Origin: Flavobacterium sp. N3904
GTDB taxonomy: Bacteria; Bacteroidota; Bacteroidia; Flavobacteriales; Flavobacteriaceae
Length of the DNA: 64,000 nt
Direction of reading: 5' to 3'
Assembly (NCBI RefSeq): GCF_025947305.1
Contig: NZ_CP110009.1
Coordinates: 2,831,501 to 2,895,500 of the forward strand
The position numbers and the translations under genes were made by a program. How positions within the stretch are numbered: position 1 is the stretch's first letter; each line of letters begins with the position of its first letter. The notes beneath the pieces were generated by a model. The model did no database searches, was not told the origin of the DNA, and saw only the letters and a program-made list of their open reading frames with translations. Below are positions 11,243 through 19,893 of the stretch, piece after piece.

Positions 11243-11956
11243 TCAGGTTTTTAATAGATATTGAGTTAATAATCCCACCAACAAGGCAATTCCAAAACTC
11301 AATAATGTTCCGATGAGTATATATTCTGTTAGTTTCCGTTCTTTTGATTCTTTTAAATCTCCAAATCTAAAAACTGATTTTGTAGCCAATAAAAAACCAA
11401 CGGCCTCAAAATGATGTGTACAAATAAATAGAAATACCAACAATCTTTCGAGTATTCCAATGTATTTGCCTGCATTTTTGAGTGATTGCTCTTTTTCATT
11501 AGGTATTGCATCTGACCATGGTTTTATCAATACACCTAATATGATTGAAACAGGCTGTGTCAAAAAAAGTACTGCCGTTGCAAGAATAATAAATGTATCT
11601 GAAAGTAAAAATTCAAAAAGTTCTTTCTCTTTGTTTAGCCAATATAAGCCTAAAAATAAGATTACTACCAGGTGCATTATTTGATCAACAACAAACCAAG
11701 TGATTTTAGATTTTTCTGTTTGAAATTTTAATTTGATGTAATCTATAATTAAATGGCTAAGCATTATTATTGCTGGTAATTTCCAATCGGATATGTCAAA
11801 TAAAAGCAGTAATGACAGCAAGCCGTGAATCAATGCATGAACATATAACTGCCAAGCTAATGCTTTTTTTTCTTCTTTTGCTTTTACCCAGCTATTGGGT
11901 TGCAGCAGAAAATCACCTAGAATATGTGCTAAAATTAATTTTACTAGTACTATCAT
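11243..11956 (-). CDS. DUF3307 membrane protein
   Basis: This 237-aa protein has the DUF3307 pattern LAHILGDFLLQPNSWVKAKEEK followed by HALIHGLLSLLLL. About six to seven transmembrane segments follow, through residue 235. Function is unknown. Its start overlaps the satD stop by 4 bases, so it is translationally coupled to satD; the two form a unit embedded in the arginine/proline cluster. Confidence 0.85.
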   Translation of the reverse strand: MIVLVKLILAHILGDFLLQPNSWVKAKEEKKALAWQLYVHALIHGLLSLLLLFDISDWKLPAIIMLSHLIIDYIKLKFQTEKSKITWFVVDQIMHLVVILFLGLYWLNKEKELFEFLLSDTFIILATAVLFLTQPVSIILGVLIKPWSDAIPNEKEQSLKNAGKYIGILERLLVFLFICTHHFEAVGFLLATKSVFRFGDLKESKERKLTEYILIGTLLSFGIALLVGLLTQYLLKT

Positions 11957-12597
11957 TGTGTTAATCCTTTTAGCTTAAAACGATACATTTTTTCCAATTC
12001 CAGAATTTCGTCAACGTGGGCGCGTTTGAATCTGCCGCTCACTGAATTTTGACCGATACCCAAAATTGCTCCTATTTCTGCTTGTTTTTTTTCTGGATCT
12101 TCAAATAAGGTATTAAATAAGGCGGCCGAATTTACTGTCCAAGCGTCCATTTGTATAACGGCCAATTTTAGGTATAAATTCATTTCATAATCAAAATTTG
12201 GGAAAGACGATTGAATTGCCAGTGTTGTTTTTTCCTTTTTTAGCTTTTCAAACTTTTCACCCGAATTGATAAACGCTGTACCATTGCTCTCCGAAATTCT
12301 GTCAGCACTATATTCTTTTGTTCCTAAACCGATAGCCATTCGAACATCGATCGAAGTTGTTTTTTTTTGTCCTTCGGAGGCGTTGATGCTTTTTATCAAT
12401 GCTTTTATTTTTAAAGATACTAGTAATGCTTCATTTGGATCTTCAATTTCGATTTGAAAATAATCACCTCTAAAGATTTCCCACTTTTTTGGTGTTGGAC
12501 CATAAGTGTTTAATAATTTTTTTAGAGGAGTAATCCAGGTATCTTGATTTGTCAATTTCCTTGAATTGATAATGTCGGCTGTAATAATTGCTATCAT
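11953..12597 (-). CDS. satD: SatD family protein
   Basis: This 214-aa protein has the SatD N-terminal pattern MIAIITADIINSRKL, then GDYFQIEI and a conserved DVRMAIGLG segment, suggesting a nucleotidyl-cyclase-like fold. The C-terminus (about 170-205, KKQAEIGAILGIGQNSVSGR) reads as a helix-turn-helix, so it may bind DNA. Immediately upstream lies a row of palindromes at 28-bp spacing (12602-12735), an obvious candidate for its own operator. Four-base overlap with the DUF3307 gene. SatD is named from a streptococcal acid-tolerance operon, and its biochemical role is not established. Confidence 0.82.
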   Translation of the reverse strand: MIAIITADIINSRKLTNQDTWITPLKKLLNTYGPTPKKWEIFRGDYFQIEIEDPNEALLVSLKIKALIKSINASEGQKKTTSIDVRMAIGLGTKEYSADRISESNGTAFINSGEKFEKLKKEKTTLAIQSSFPNFDYEMNLYLKLAVIQMDAWTVNSAALFNTLFEDPEKKQAEIGAILGIGQNSVSGRFKRAHVDEILELEKMYRFKLKGLTQ

Positions 12598-12601
12598 AAT
12601 T

Positions 12602-12735
12602 CAAATTTATGAAATAAAGATAATTCAAATTATCGTCTAAAACAATGATAAATTAAAATATCGTTTAAAAAGATGATAAATTAAATTATCGCCTAAATAA
12701 ACGATAATATTAACTATCACATTAAAAACGGATAT
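12602..12735. promoter_or_regulatory. Five phased 22-bp palindromes (28-bp period), putative satD operator
   Basis: Three clear copies of TTATCG-N10-NGATAA lie at 12630-12651, 12658-12679 and 12686-12707. Weaker copies in the same 28-bp register lie at 12602-12623 and 12714-12735. The array fills the whole space between the proB stop and the satD start codon. Regular spacing and dyad symmetry point to cooperative binding by a dimeric regulator. That SatD itself binds is an inference. Confidence 0.6.
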
Positions 12736-12736
12736 A

Positions 12737-13498
12737 TTAAATAATCTTAGTAAATTTAATATCTCCCTTTAAAGCCTTCAACATAAAATTATCTTCCAGT
12801 CCATTTACAATCCAAGTTTCGATATTCGATTTTTTTGCAATGGCAGCCGAATCAATTTTGGATTGCATACCGCCCGTTCCGTGAGACGATTTTTTGTCGC
12901 CAATTTCTTTTTGCAATAGCGATAAATCGGTTACCAATTCTATTGTTTCCGGTACATCATCGTTTATTGACGATTTGGTGTAAATACCGTTGGTGTTGGT
13001 TGCAATAATCAGTATATCAACGTTTAATAATACTGCGGTTAATGCCGCTAATTTATCATTATCTCCAAATTTGATTTCGTCGGTTGCTACTGTATCATTT
13101 TCATTGATAATTGGTATATAACTGTTTTTGACTAAAACATTGATGGTGTTTACAATGTTGATTTTGGATTGTTCCTTTTCAAAATCAGAGTAAGAGAGCA
13201 GACATTGTGAAATATGCAATCCCAAATCACTAAAATTCTCATGGTAAATCCGCATCAAATGAGGCTGTCCAATCGATGCCAAAGCTTGTTTTACAAAAAC
13301 ATCCTGATCGTTATTGTCTAGTTTTACAAATTGTTTGGCAGCCGCAATTGCCCCTGAACTCACAATAATGAATTCGTATTCGTCTTGTAAAGCCGCTATT
13401 TGCACCCCAATATCCTCAATTTTTCCTCTCGAAATGTGATTGGTTTCTTTGGTTAAGGTGTTGCTGCCTAACTTTAGTAATATTCTTTTTTTAGCCAT
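12737..13498 (-). CDS. proB: Glutamate 5-kinase (PUA-less)
   Basis: ProB makes gamma-glutamyl phosphate, the first step of proline synthesis. The ATG at 13498 (MAKKRILLKLGSNTL) gives 253 aa. The frame is open to 13537 but that extension falls in repeat-like intergenic sequence (GGGGCGCAAAG). Motifs are IIVSSGAIAAA, IINENDTVATDEIKFGDNDKLAA and GTGGMQSKIDSA. The C-terminal PUA domain of E. coli ProB is absent, as in many short forms. It is followed by proA upstream on the same strand. Confidence 0.93.
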   Translation of the reverse strand: MAKKRILLKLGSNTLTKETNHISRGKIEDIGVQIAALQDEYEFIIVSSGAIAAAKQFVKLDNNDQDVFVKQALASIGQPHLMRIYHENFSDLGLHISQCLLSYSDFEKEQSKINIVNTINVLVKNSYIPIINENDTVATDEIKFGDNDKLAALTAVLLNVDILIIATNTNGIYTKSSINDDVPETIELVTDLSLLQKEIGDKKSSHGTGGMQSKIDSAAIAKKSNIETWIVNGLEDNFMLKALKGDIKFTKII

Positions 13499-13658
13499 TT
13501 TTATATTTTTAAACGGTTTTAACCGCAAGGGGCGCAAAGTTTTTTATAATTGAAACGCTTAAAAACGCAATGTTCGCAAAGCATTATCTTCCTAAAAATC
13601 TTTATTCCATTATCTTTATTCTGAAATCAAAATCGTTAATCAACAATCTGCAATCTCC

Positions 13659-14855
13659 TCAGCGAATCTGTCCATCTCCATAAACATACCATTTATTGGT
13701 CACCAAATGTTGTAATCCAATGGGACCGCGTTGGTGCAATTTATCAGTGCTTATCGCTAATTCTCCACCTAGGCCAAATTGTCCTCCATCGGTGAATCGG
13801 GTAGAAGCGTTTTGATATACCGCTGCCGTATCCACGTTTTCCATGAATTCTTGAGCAACAGCGTCATTTTTGGTGATGATGGAAGCCGAATGTCCACCAC
13901 AATATTTATTTATTTTTTCAATGGCTTCTTGATTGGAATTGATAACGCCAATTACAATTTTATAATCCAAAAATTCTTCGTACCAAACCAAATCCGATTC
14001 TATTTGAGAAACTTTTGTTGTTTTTGAAATCGTTTCGTCTCCTAAAACAGTGACGTTTTTTTGTTGTAATTCGGTAACCACTTTTTTGGCAAAAGCTTCC
14101 CAGTTTGGCAAATTCATGTCGATTAATACTTTGTCCAAAGCATTACAAACTGAAATATTTGAGGTTTTACCATTTATAATGATATTCAGCGCTTGGTCTA
14201 AATTGGCTTCCTTCTCTACATAAACAAAATTGTTTCCACGACCGCTGACAATTACGGGACAAGTAGCGTGTTTCTTGACAAAATCAATTAGATTTTCTCC
14301 ACCTCTTGGTACAATTAAATCTACTTTTTGGGTTGGTTTTTCCAAAAAGGCTTGTGTTTCGTTTCGGTCGTAATTCAAATATTCGACCCAATTCGTATCT
14401 ACATCATTGTCTTTTAAAGCTTGGTGCCAAAGACTGACAATCTTCAAATTGGAGCGTAACGATTCTTTACCGCCTTTCAAAAGGATTTTATTACCGGATT
14501 TGAAAGCGATACCGCCCGCTTCAACGGTTACGTCCGGTCTTGATTCATAAATAATCAATATCGTTCCGAAAGCCGCTGTTTTATTGGTGATTTTGATGCT
14601 ATTATCATGTACAAAATGAAAGCGTTCTTTGCCAACAGGATCTTCTTGAGCAAACAATTGACGCAACGAAAGAATCATACCGTCAATTTTGGCATCATCC
14701 ACAAGCAAACGTTTTTCCATTGCTAAATCATCACCTTTGTAATTTTCAAGGTCTTCCTGATTGCTTTTTTTGATGTTTGTTCTTTCTTGTTCGAGCAAAT
14801 CTGCCATTCGATTCAGAACTGCATTTCTTTTTTGTATCGGTAATAAATGGCTCAT
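13659..14855 (-). CDS. proA: Gamma-glutamyl phosphate reductase
   Basis: ProA reduces gamma-glutamyl phosphate with NADPH to glutamate-5-semialdehyde, the branch point shared with ornithine metabolism. The 398-aa protein has an aldehyde-dehydrogenase fold, with the catalytic Cys at about 237 in NISVCNALDK, the IYESRPDVTVEAG segment near 102 and GRGNNFVYV near 205. The C-terminal sequence RGPIGLQHLVTNKWYVYGDGQ is typical of the family. It lies between argD and proB on the same strand. Confidence 0.95.
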   Translation of the reverse strand: MSHLLPIQKRNAVLNRMADLLEQERTNIKKSNQEDLENYKGDDLAMEKRLLVDDAKIDGMILSLRQLFAQEDPVGKERFHFVHDNSIKITNKTAAFGTILIIYESRPDVTVEAGGIAFKSGNKILLKGGKESLRSNLKIVSLWHQALKDNDVDTNWVEYLNYDRNETQAFLEKPTQKVDLIVPRGGENLIDFVKKHATCPVIVSGRGNNFVYVEKEANLDQALNIIINGKTSNISVCNALDKVLIDMNLPNWEAFAKKVVTELQQKNVTVLGDETISKTTKVSQIESDLVWYEEFLDYKIVIGVINSNQEAIEKINKYCGGHSASIITKNDAVAQEFMENVDTAAVYQNASTRFTDGGQFGLGGELAISTDKLHQRGPIGLQHLVTNKWYVYGDGQIR

Positions 14856-14891
14856 TGGTTAGTTTTTTTGATTAGATTTTCGAATTAAAAA

Positions 14892-16031
14892 CTACGCTTT
14901 CAATTCTGCTAAGCTTTCTTTTAAGGCGACTATAAATGTATCAATAGCTTCTTTTTTGACTGTCAAAGGAGGAAGGATTCTCAATAGATTTTTATTGTTG
15001 GCACTTCCTGTGAAAATCAGTTTTTCGACAATCAGTTTTTTACGTAAAGGACCCACTTCAAAATCAAATTCTACTCCCAACATCAATCCTTTTCCTTTTA
15101 CTTTGACAATTTCAGGAACTTGTTTGATGGCCTCCAAGAAATACCCGTAAACGTCATTTACGTTGTCTATTAGTTTTTGATTTTCAATTACGTCCAAAAC
15201 GGCAATACCGGCGGCACAAGCAAGATGGCTTCCTCCAAAGGTAGTTCCAAGTAATCCATGGCTAGCAGTGAATTTTGGTGCAATCAGGATTCCGCCAATA
15301 GGGAAACCGTTCCCCATTCCTTTGGCAAGGCAAATAATATCCGGTTTGATGTTGTGGTGTTGAAAAGCAAAGAATTTTCCACTTCTTCCGTATCCAGACT
15401 GTACTTCGTCCAAAATCAAAACTACTGCGTACTGATTACACAATTTCTCTAATCCTTGGAAAAATTCGGTTGTTCCTTCGTCCAGTCCACCAACACCTTG
15501 AATTCCTTCGATAATCACAGCACAAACATCGCCTTTTTTCAATTCAGCTTCGACCAAATCGAGATTGTTTAAAGGCAAGAAAGTAACAATTTGTTGTGCA
15601 TTGATTGGAGCCACAATTTTTTTGTTGTCGGTTACTGCAACCGCTGCTGATGTTCTTCCGTGGAAAGAGTTGTCGAACGCAATCACTCTTGATTTTCCGT
15701 TGTGGAAAGAAGCGAGTTTTAGTGCGTTTTCATTGGCTTCTGCTCCAGAACTGCACAAGAATAAACTGTACTCTTCGCATCCCGAAAGTTTGCCAAGTTT
15801 TTCGGCCAATTCCACTTGCAATGGATTCTGAATCGCATTTGAATAAAACCCGATATTATCCAATTGATTTTTTAATTTGGCTACATAATCCGGTTGTGTG
15901 TGGCCTATGGAGATTACTCCGTGACCACTGTATAAATCTAAATATTCTACACCATTTTCATCTGTAATTGTGCAATCTAAAGCTTTTACAGGAGTGATGT
16001 TGTATAAAGGGTAAACGTCAAATAAGTTCAT
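14892..16031 (-). CDS. argD: Acylornithine aminotransferase (class III, PLP)
   Basis: This PLP enzyme converts N-acylglutamate semialdehyde to N-acylornithine. The 379-aa protein has SSGAEANENALK near 95, LILDEVQSGYGRSGKF with the PLP-binding Asp at 208, and the Schiff-base Lys at 237 in CLAKGMGNGFPIGG. The family also contains ornithine aminotransferase (RocD), but position between argC and proA and the short length favour ArgD. It is 37 bases from proA. Confidence 0.9.
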   Translation of the reverse strand: MNLFDVYPLYNITPVKALDCTITDENGVEYLDLYSGHGVISIGHTQPDYVAKLKNQLDNIGFYSNAIQNPLQVELAEKLGKLSGCEEYSLFLCSSGAEANENALKLASFHNGKSRVIAFDNSFHGRTSAAVAVTDNKKIVAPINAQQIVTFLPLNNLDLVEAELKKGDVCAVIIEGIQGVGGLDEGTTEFFQGLEKLCNQYAVVLILDEVQSGYGRSGKFFAFQHHNIKPDIICLAKGMGNGFPIGGILIAPKFTASHGLLGTTFGGSHLACAAGIAVLDVIENQKLIDNVNDVYGYFLEAIKQVPEIVKVKGKGLMLGVEFDFEVGPLRKKLIVEKLIFTGSANNKNLLRILPPLTVKKEAIDTFIVALKESLAELKA

Positions 16032-16040
16032 TGTTGTTTT

Positions 16041-16120
16041 TTTGTTTAAGGTTTAAAGTTTAAGGTTTAAGGTTACACGAGCAACTTTAAACTTTTAAAC
16101 TTTAAACAAATTTTTAAAAT
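16041..16120. repeat. TTTAAACTTTAAAC-type inverted repeat, copy 1
   Basis: Stacked GTTTAAAGTTTAAGG units are followed by complementary AACTTTAAACTTTTAAAC, forming a long A/T-rich hairpin between argD and argC. The stretch AAACTTTAAACAAATTTTT recurs at 25350-25470 next to glyA, so this is a dispersed repeat. Confidence 0.5.
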
Positions 16121-17091
16121 CCACTTGGTTTCAAATGCAATCCCGTACTTTCTTCCAATCCAAACATTAAATTCATGTTTTGAATGGCTTGTCCTGAGGC
16201 GCCTTTGACTAAATTATCGATTACCGAAGTAATCAAAATCCGGTTTCCTTTTTTTTCTAAACTAATTATGCATTTATTCGTTTGGACAACTTGTTTCATA
16301 TTGATACCAGACTTGGTGACGGTTACAAAAGGCTGGTTTTTATAGAACGCTTCGTATTTGGCTACAATATTCTCCAAACTTTCGTCGCAAGTGGTGTATA
16401 ATGTTGCAAAAATTCCTCTCGGGAAATCCCCTCTGTTCGGAATGAACAGCAATTCGTTTGTGAAATCATTTTGCAATTGGTGCAAGCTTTCGGATATTTC
16501 ACCCAAATGTTGGTGTTCGAAAGCTTTATAATGCGACATATTGTTGTTTCTCCAACTGAAATGCGAAGTCTCGGAAAGTCCAACTCCAGCTCCAGTGCTT
16601 CCCGTTGTGGCGTTGATGTGCACATCGCTGTTCAATAATTTGGCTTTCGCCAAAGGCAATAAAGCCAACTGAATCGCAGTGGCAAAACAGCCCGGATTTG
16701 CAATGAATTGGGCGTTTTTGATTGCTGTTTTGTTTAGTTCTGGTAAGCCGTAAATAAATTTTTTACCATTAAATACTTCGTCTTTGTGCAATCTGAAATC
16801 ATTTCCTAAATCGATGATTTTGGTATGGCTTGCAAATTGGTTTTCGGTTAAAAATGTTTTTGATTTCCCGTGTCCTAAACATAGGAAAACCACATTCACA
16901 TTTGGATTTACAGTATCGGTAAAATTCATTTCGATATCGCCCAACAAATCGTGATGCGCTACCGAAAGCGGTTTTCCAGCATTGGTGGTGCTGTAAACAA
17001 AATCGATAGTAACATCGGGATGAAACATTAATATTCTGATGAGTTCTCCGGCTGTATAGCCAGATCCGCCAATTATACCTATGTTAATCAT
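16114..17091 (-). CDS. argC: N-acetyl-gamma-glutamyl-phosphate reductase
   Basis: ArgC reduces N-acylglutamyl phosphate to the semialdehyde. The 325-aa protein begins with the NADP-binding IGIIGGSGYTAGELIRIL. The catalytic Cys is at 135 in ANPGCFATA, and a later LLFIPNRGDFPRGI contains the conserved substrate-binding region. Length and motif order are normal. It lies between argG and argD on the same strand. Confidence 0.95.
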   Translation of the reverse strand: MINIGIIGGSGYTAGELIRILMFHPDVTIDFVYSTTNAGKPLSVAHHDLLGDIEMNFTDTVNPNVNVVFLCLGHGKSKTFLTENQFASHTKIIDLGNDFRLHKDEVFNGKKFIYGLPELNKTAIKNAQFIANPGCFATAIQLALLPLAKAKLLNSDVHINATTGSTGAGVGLSETSHFSWRNNNMSHYKAFEHQHLGEISESLHQLQNDFTNELLFIPNRGDFPRGIFATLYTTCDESLENIVAKYEAFYKNQPFVTVTKSGINMKQVVQTNKCIISLEKKGNRILITSVIDNLVKGASGQAIQNMNLMFGLEESTGLHLKPSGF

Positions 17092-17181
17092 AATTTTAAA
17101 TTTTAAAACGTACTATAATTAGTGTTTTTTATATTTTTTTGTTGATTTGGATAACTCCAAAAATTCCTAATATTCCCTCTT

Positions 17182-17250
17182 TAGCCCCGACAGAAGGGAA
17201 AATCCTTTTGTGCCGGTGTTCGGTGCAAAAGATTGGAATGATGGCGGGAA
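17182..17250. repeat. Dispersed structured repeat, copy B
   Basis: TAGCCCCGACAGAA, ATCCTTTT, AAAAGATTGGA and GCGGGA match copy A at 8284-8366. The internal stem differs (CTTTTGTGCCG, 17205-17215) but pairs with CGGTGCAAAAG (17221-17231) through two G-U pairs. Pairing is conserved while sequence changes. It sits between argG and argC inside the operon. Confidence 0.65.
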
Positions 17251-17308
17251 CCGATACCTTCTGAAAATGCTTAAACTTTCGCTCTAAATTATTCTTTGAA
17301 TAACCGAA

Positions 17309-18508
17309 TTAATCGTGTGTCAATTTGTTTACCGATGAGAATATGTTTTGTGCATTCCCCAGAATTTTGATAAATCCTTTGGCATCGTCAGACGTCCAAG
17401 CGTTGTTCATTTCGCCGTATTGACCAAAACCGGTATTCATCAAGTCGTTTTCGGACTCGATTCCGTCCAGCGTGAAGTGATACGGTTTAAGCGAAACAAT
17501 CACAGTTCCGTTTACAGTAGCTTGAGTATCTTCAAGGAAAGCCTCGATGTTGCGCATTACAGGATCCAGAAATTGACCTTCGTGAAATAACATTCCGTAC
17601 CAGTTTCCTAGTTGTTCTTTCCAGTATTGTTGCCATTTTCCAAGGGTGTGTTTCTCTAATAAATGATGCGCTTTAATGATGATTAGCGGTGCAGCGGCTT
17701 CAAAACCAACTCTTCCTTTGATTCCGATAATGGTGTCACCCACGTGAATGTCTCTACCAATCGCATAGGCGTTGGCTAATTTTTCCAAAGCAACGATATT
17801 TTTGGTTGGAGTATCAAGAACATCGTTGATGCCCACTAATTGTCCTTTTCCGAATTGGAGCGTTACTTTTTCTTCACCTGTTTTTTGCAATTGAGATGGG
17901 TAGGCTTCGCCTGGCAAAGCTTGGTTGGATGTCAAAGTTTCTTTTCCGCCTACGCTAGTTCCCCAAAGCCCTTTGTTGATGGAGTATTGTGCTTTTTCCC
18001 AAGAATAGTGAACGCCATTTTTAGACAAATAATCCACTTCTTCCTGTCTTGAAAGTTTTAAGTCTCTGATAGGTGTGATGATTTCAATTTCGGGAGCGAT
18101 GGTTTGGAAAATTAAATCAAAACGAATTTGGTCATTTCCGGCACCGGTACTTCCGTGAGCAATTGCTTCGGCACCAACAGATTTGGCATATTTTATGGCT
18201 TCAATCGCTTGAAAAACACGCTCAGCACTTACAGATAGTGGATAGGTGTTGTTTTTTAACACATTTCCGTAAATCAAATATTTGATTGCTTTGTCATAAT
18301 ATTTTTCAACGATAGTCAGGTTGGCGTGTTTGGCGCTTCCTAGCTCATAGGCTCTGTCTTCGATAGCTTTTAATTCGGCTTCATCAAAACCGCCAGTATT
18401 GATTAATACGGTATGCACTTCATACCCTTTTTCATTTTTCAAATATTTAAGACAGTAAGATGTGTCTAATCCTCCACTATATGCTAATACTACTTTTTTA
18501 CTTCCCAT
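17309..18508 (-). CDS. argG: Argininosuccinate synthase
   Basis: ArgG condenses citrulline and aspartate using ATP. The 399-aa protein starts MGSKKVVLAYSGGLDTSYCL, containing the N-type ATP pyrophosphatase loop SGGLDTS. It continues with the family AIAHGSTGAGNDQIRF near 115 and an aspartate/citrulline site around GVHYSWEKAQYSINKGLWG. Length is normal. It is the first recognised pathway gene after the GNAT protein. Confidence 0.95.
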   Translation of the reverse strand: MGSKKVVLAYSGGLDTSYCLKYLKNEKGYEVHTVLINTGGFDEAELKAIEDRAYELGSAKHANLTIVEKYYDKAIKYLIYGNVLKNNTYPLSVSAERVFQAIEAIKYAKSVGAEAIAHGSTGAGNDQIRFDLIFQTIAPEIEIITPIRDLKLSRQEEVDYLSKNGVHYSWEKAQYSINKGLWGTSVGGKETLTSNQALPGEAYPSQLQKTGEEKVTLQFGKGQLVGINDVLDTPTKNIVALEKLANAYAIGRDIHVGDTIIGIKGRVGFEAAAPLIIIKAHHLLEKHTLGKWQQYWKEQLGNWYGMLFHEGQFLDPVMRNIEAFLEDTQATVNGTVIVSLKPYHFTLDGIESENDLMNTGFGQYGEMNNAWTSDDAKGFIKILGNAQNIFSSVNKLTHD

Positions 18509-18618
18509 TTTTTATTGTTTTGTGGAGGTCGTGAATCTCCGATTTCATGATTTTTTATTTTTTTGCTTTTAGGCATTGGCAAGTGCCATTTGCTTTAGGC
18601 TTTATATTTCTTAGTTAA

Positions 18619-19236
18619 TTATTTTTTTAAAAATAAAGATTTTTTAATGGCTATTAATCTATTGAGAACTCTCACATTAAAAGGATGTTTGGGAGGATCT
18701 TTCGGCTTTTCTTTTGGGTCAAAAAGCATTCCGGTACACAAACACATCTTGTGTTCCTTGCTTTTTAATATGTCATAATTGGTACAGGTTTGACAGCCTT
18801 TCCAGAAACTTGGGTCGTTGGTCAGTTCCGAAAAAGGAACTGGTTTGTATCCCAAATCCGAATTGATTTTCATCACCGCCAATCCTGTTGTAATTCCGAA
18901 TACTTTGGCGTCCGGATATTTTTGCAACGAATAGTCGAATACAAATGATTTTATTTTTTTGGCCAATCCTAAATTTCTGTAATCCGGATGTACGATTAAA
19001 CCAGAGTGGGCCACAAACTGACCGTGTTGCCAACTTTCGATATAACAAAAACCAGCAAAGATTCCGTTATTAAGCGCAATAACTGCATCACCTTTTTCCA
19101 TCTTCTTTTGGATGTATTCTGGGGTTCTTTTGGCAATTCCAGTACCTCTTAACAGGGCAGATGATTCTATCGTATCGCATATTTCCTGCGCATACTTATA
19201 ATGTTCTTCCTGAGTTACTACAATAGAAATATTCAT
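18619..19236 (-). CDS. GNAT N-acetyltransferase, candidate first enzyme of arginine synthesis
   Basis: This 205-aa protein has a GNAT core: VVTQEEHYKYAQEI at the start, HSGLIVHPDYRNLGLAKKI (acetyl-CoA loop R/Q-x-x-G-x-A variant) at about 87-105, and a cysteine-rich tail (CQTCTNY, MCLCTGM). It heads the arginine cluster, which contains no recognisable argA or argJ. By position it is a candidate N-acylglutamate synthase. That role is inferred from context, not from a motif. Confidence 0.7.
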   Translation of the reverse strand: MNISIVVTQEEHYKYAQEICDTIESSALLRGTGIAKRTPEYIQKKMEKGDAVIALNNGIFAGFCYIESWQHGQFVAHSGLIVHPDYRNLGLAKKIKSFVFDYSLQKYPDAKVFGITTGLAVMKINSDLGYKPVPFSELTNDPSFWKGCQTCTNYDILKSKEHKMCLCTGMLFDPKEKPKDPPKHPFNVRVLNRLIAIKKSLFLKK

Positions 19237-19478
19237 TTCAAGAGTTATATTTTAGGTTAAAAAATGCACTGCAATCATGTTTAAAATGTTCTGGTTTTGC
19301 ACTATCAAATATAGAATAAATGAAGTAAAGAACAATCCAAATAATTGAATTACAGATAGATAAAATGTGTTTGGTAATTTCTTTAGGATGTATTAATCCA
19401 AATAGATATGGAAATAATTTCAAAACGATAAAATAAGAAATGAATAAATATAATACGATTACACTATGGAGGCTATAA

Positions 19479-19559
19479 TTATAGCATCCGTACTTCGGGA
19501 GAAGTCGTAGGTGTGATTATCCGAGAGATAATTGTTTTATATGTTTCTATTTTTTTCAT
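19479..19559 (-). CDS. Putative 26-aa leader peptide of the arginine cluster
   Basis: An ATG lies 5 bases after a TACTTTTG -7 element, so the transcript would start at or next to the start codon (leaderless). The 26-codon frame starts MKKIETYKTII and ends SPEVRML, with two CGG arginine codons. Three hairpins follow one another: 19516-19532 (ATTATC/GATAAT), 19492-19505 (ACTTC/GAAGT) and a 14-bp palindrome at 19472-19485 that contains the stop codon. The first cluster gene starts 242 bases further on. This layout fits translation-dependent control but no antiterminator has been shown. Confidence 0.4.
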   Translation of the reverse strand: MKKIETYKTIISRIITPTTSPEVRML

Positions 19560-19564
19560 CGATG

Positions 19565-19572
19565 CAAAAGTA
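19565..19572 (-). promoter_or_regulatory. Putative -7 element (TACTTTTG) of the arginine cluster
   Basis: TACTTTTG on the minus strand matches TAnnTTTG. It lies upstream of the GNAT-argG-argC genes and of the putative leader peptide. The sequence further upstream is A/T-rich without an exact TTTG at -33. From here to the Crp/Fnr gene at 19894 no gene is seen. Confidence 0.45.
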
Positions 19573-19893
19573 CAATTAAATTTTAAACTTAAACGTAAAA
19601 TTTTTGCAAAAGTCAAATTTTTAACAAATCAGGTTATTTTTGTATTAAAAAAGAAATTTTGGTTTAAAAGGTAGTTTTTTTGGAGTATTTTTTATTTTTT
19701 TTATCAAAGGAGGTATGTATGTGCTAATTTAGTATCCAAAGAAAGTTAAGACATGTTGTAGTAAACTGAAGATTAAAAGAGATTATAACAAACGATTGCA
19801 AAGCTAACTTTTAGTATTGATTTGACAGTTTTTTGATTAACAAAACGTTCCGTTGTATCTTTACAAACTACAGTAATCAACAAAATATATAAG

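Noticed and set aside
19238..19423. 61-codon hydrophobic frame just upstream of the GNAT gene
   Set aside because: It starts only at TTG, has no visible ribosome site and lies in the 5' region of the arginine cluster. A real small membrane protein is not excluded.
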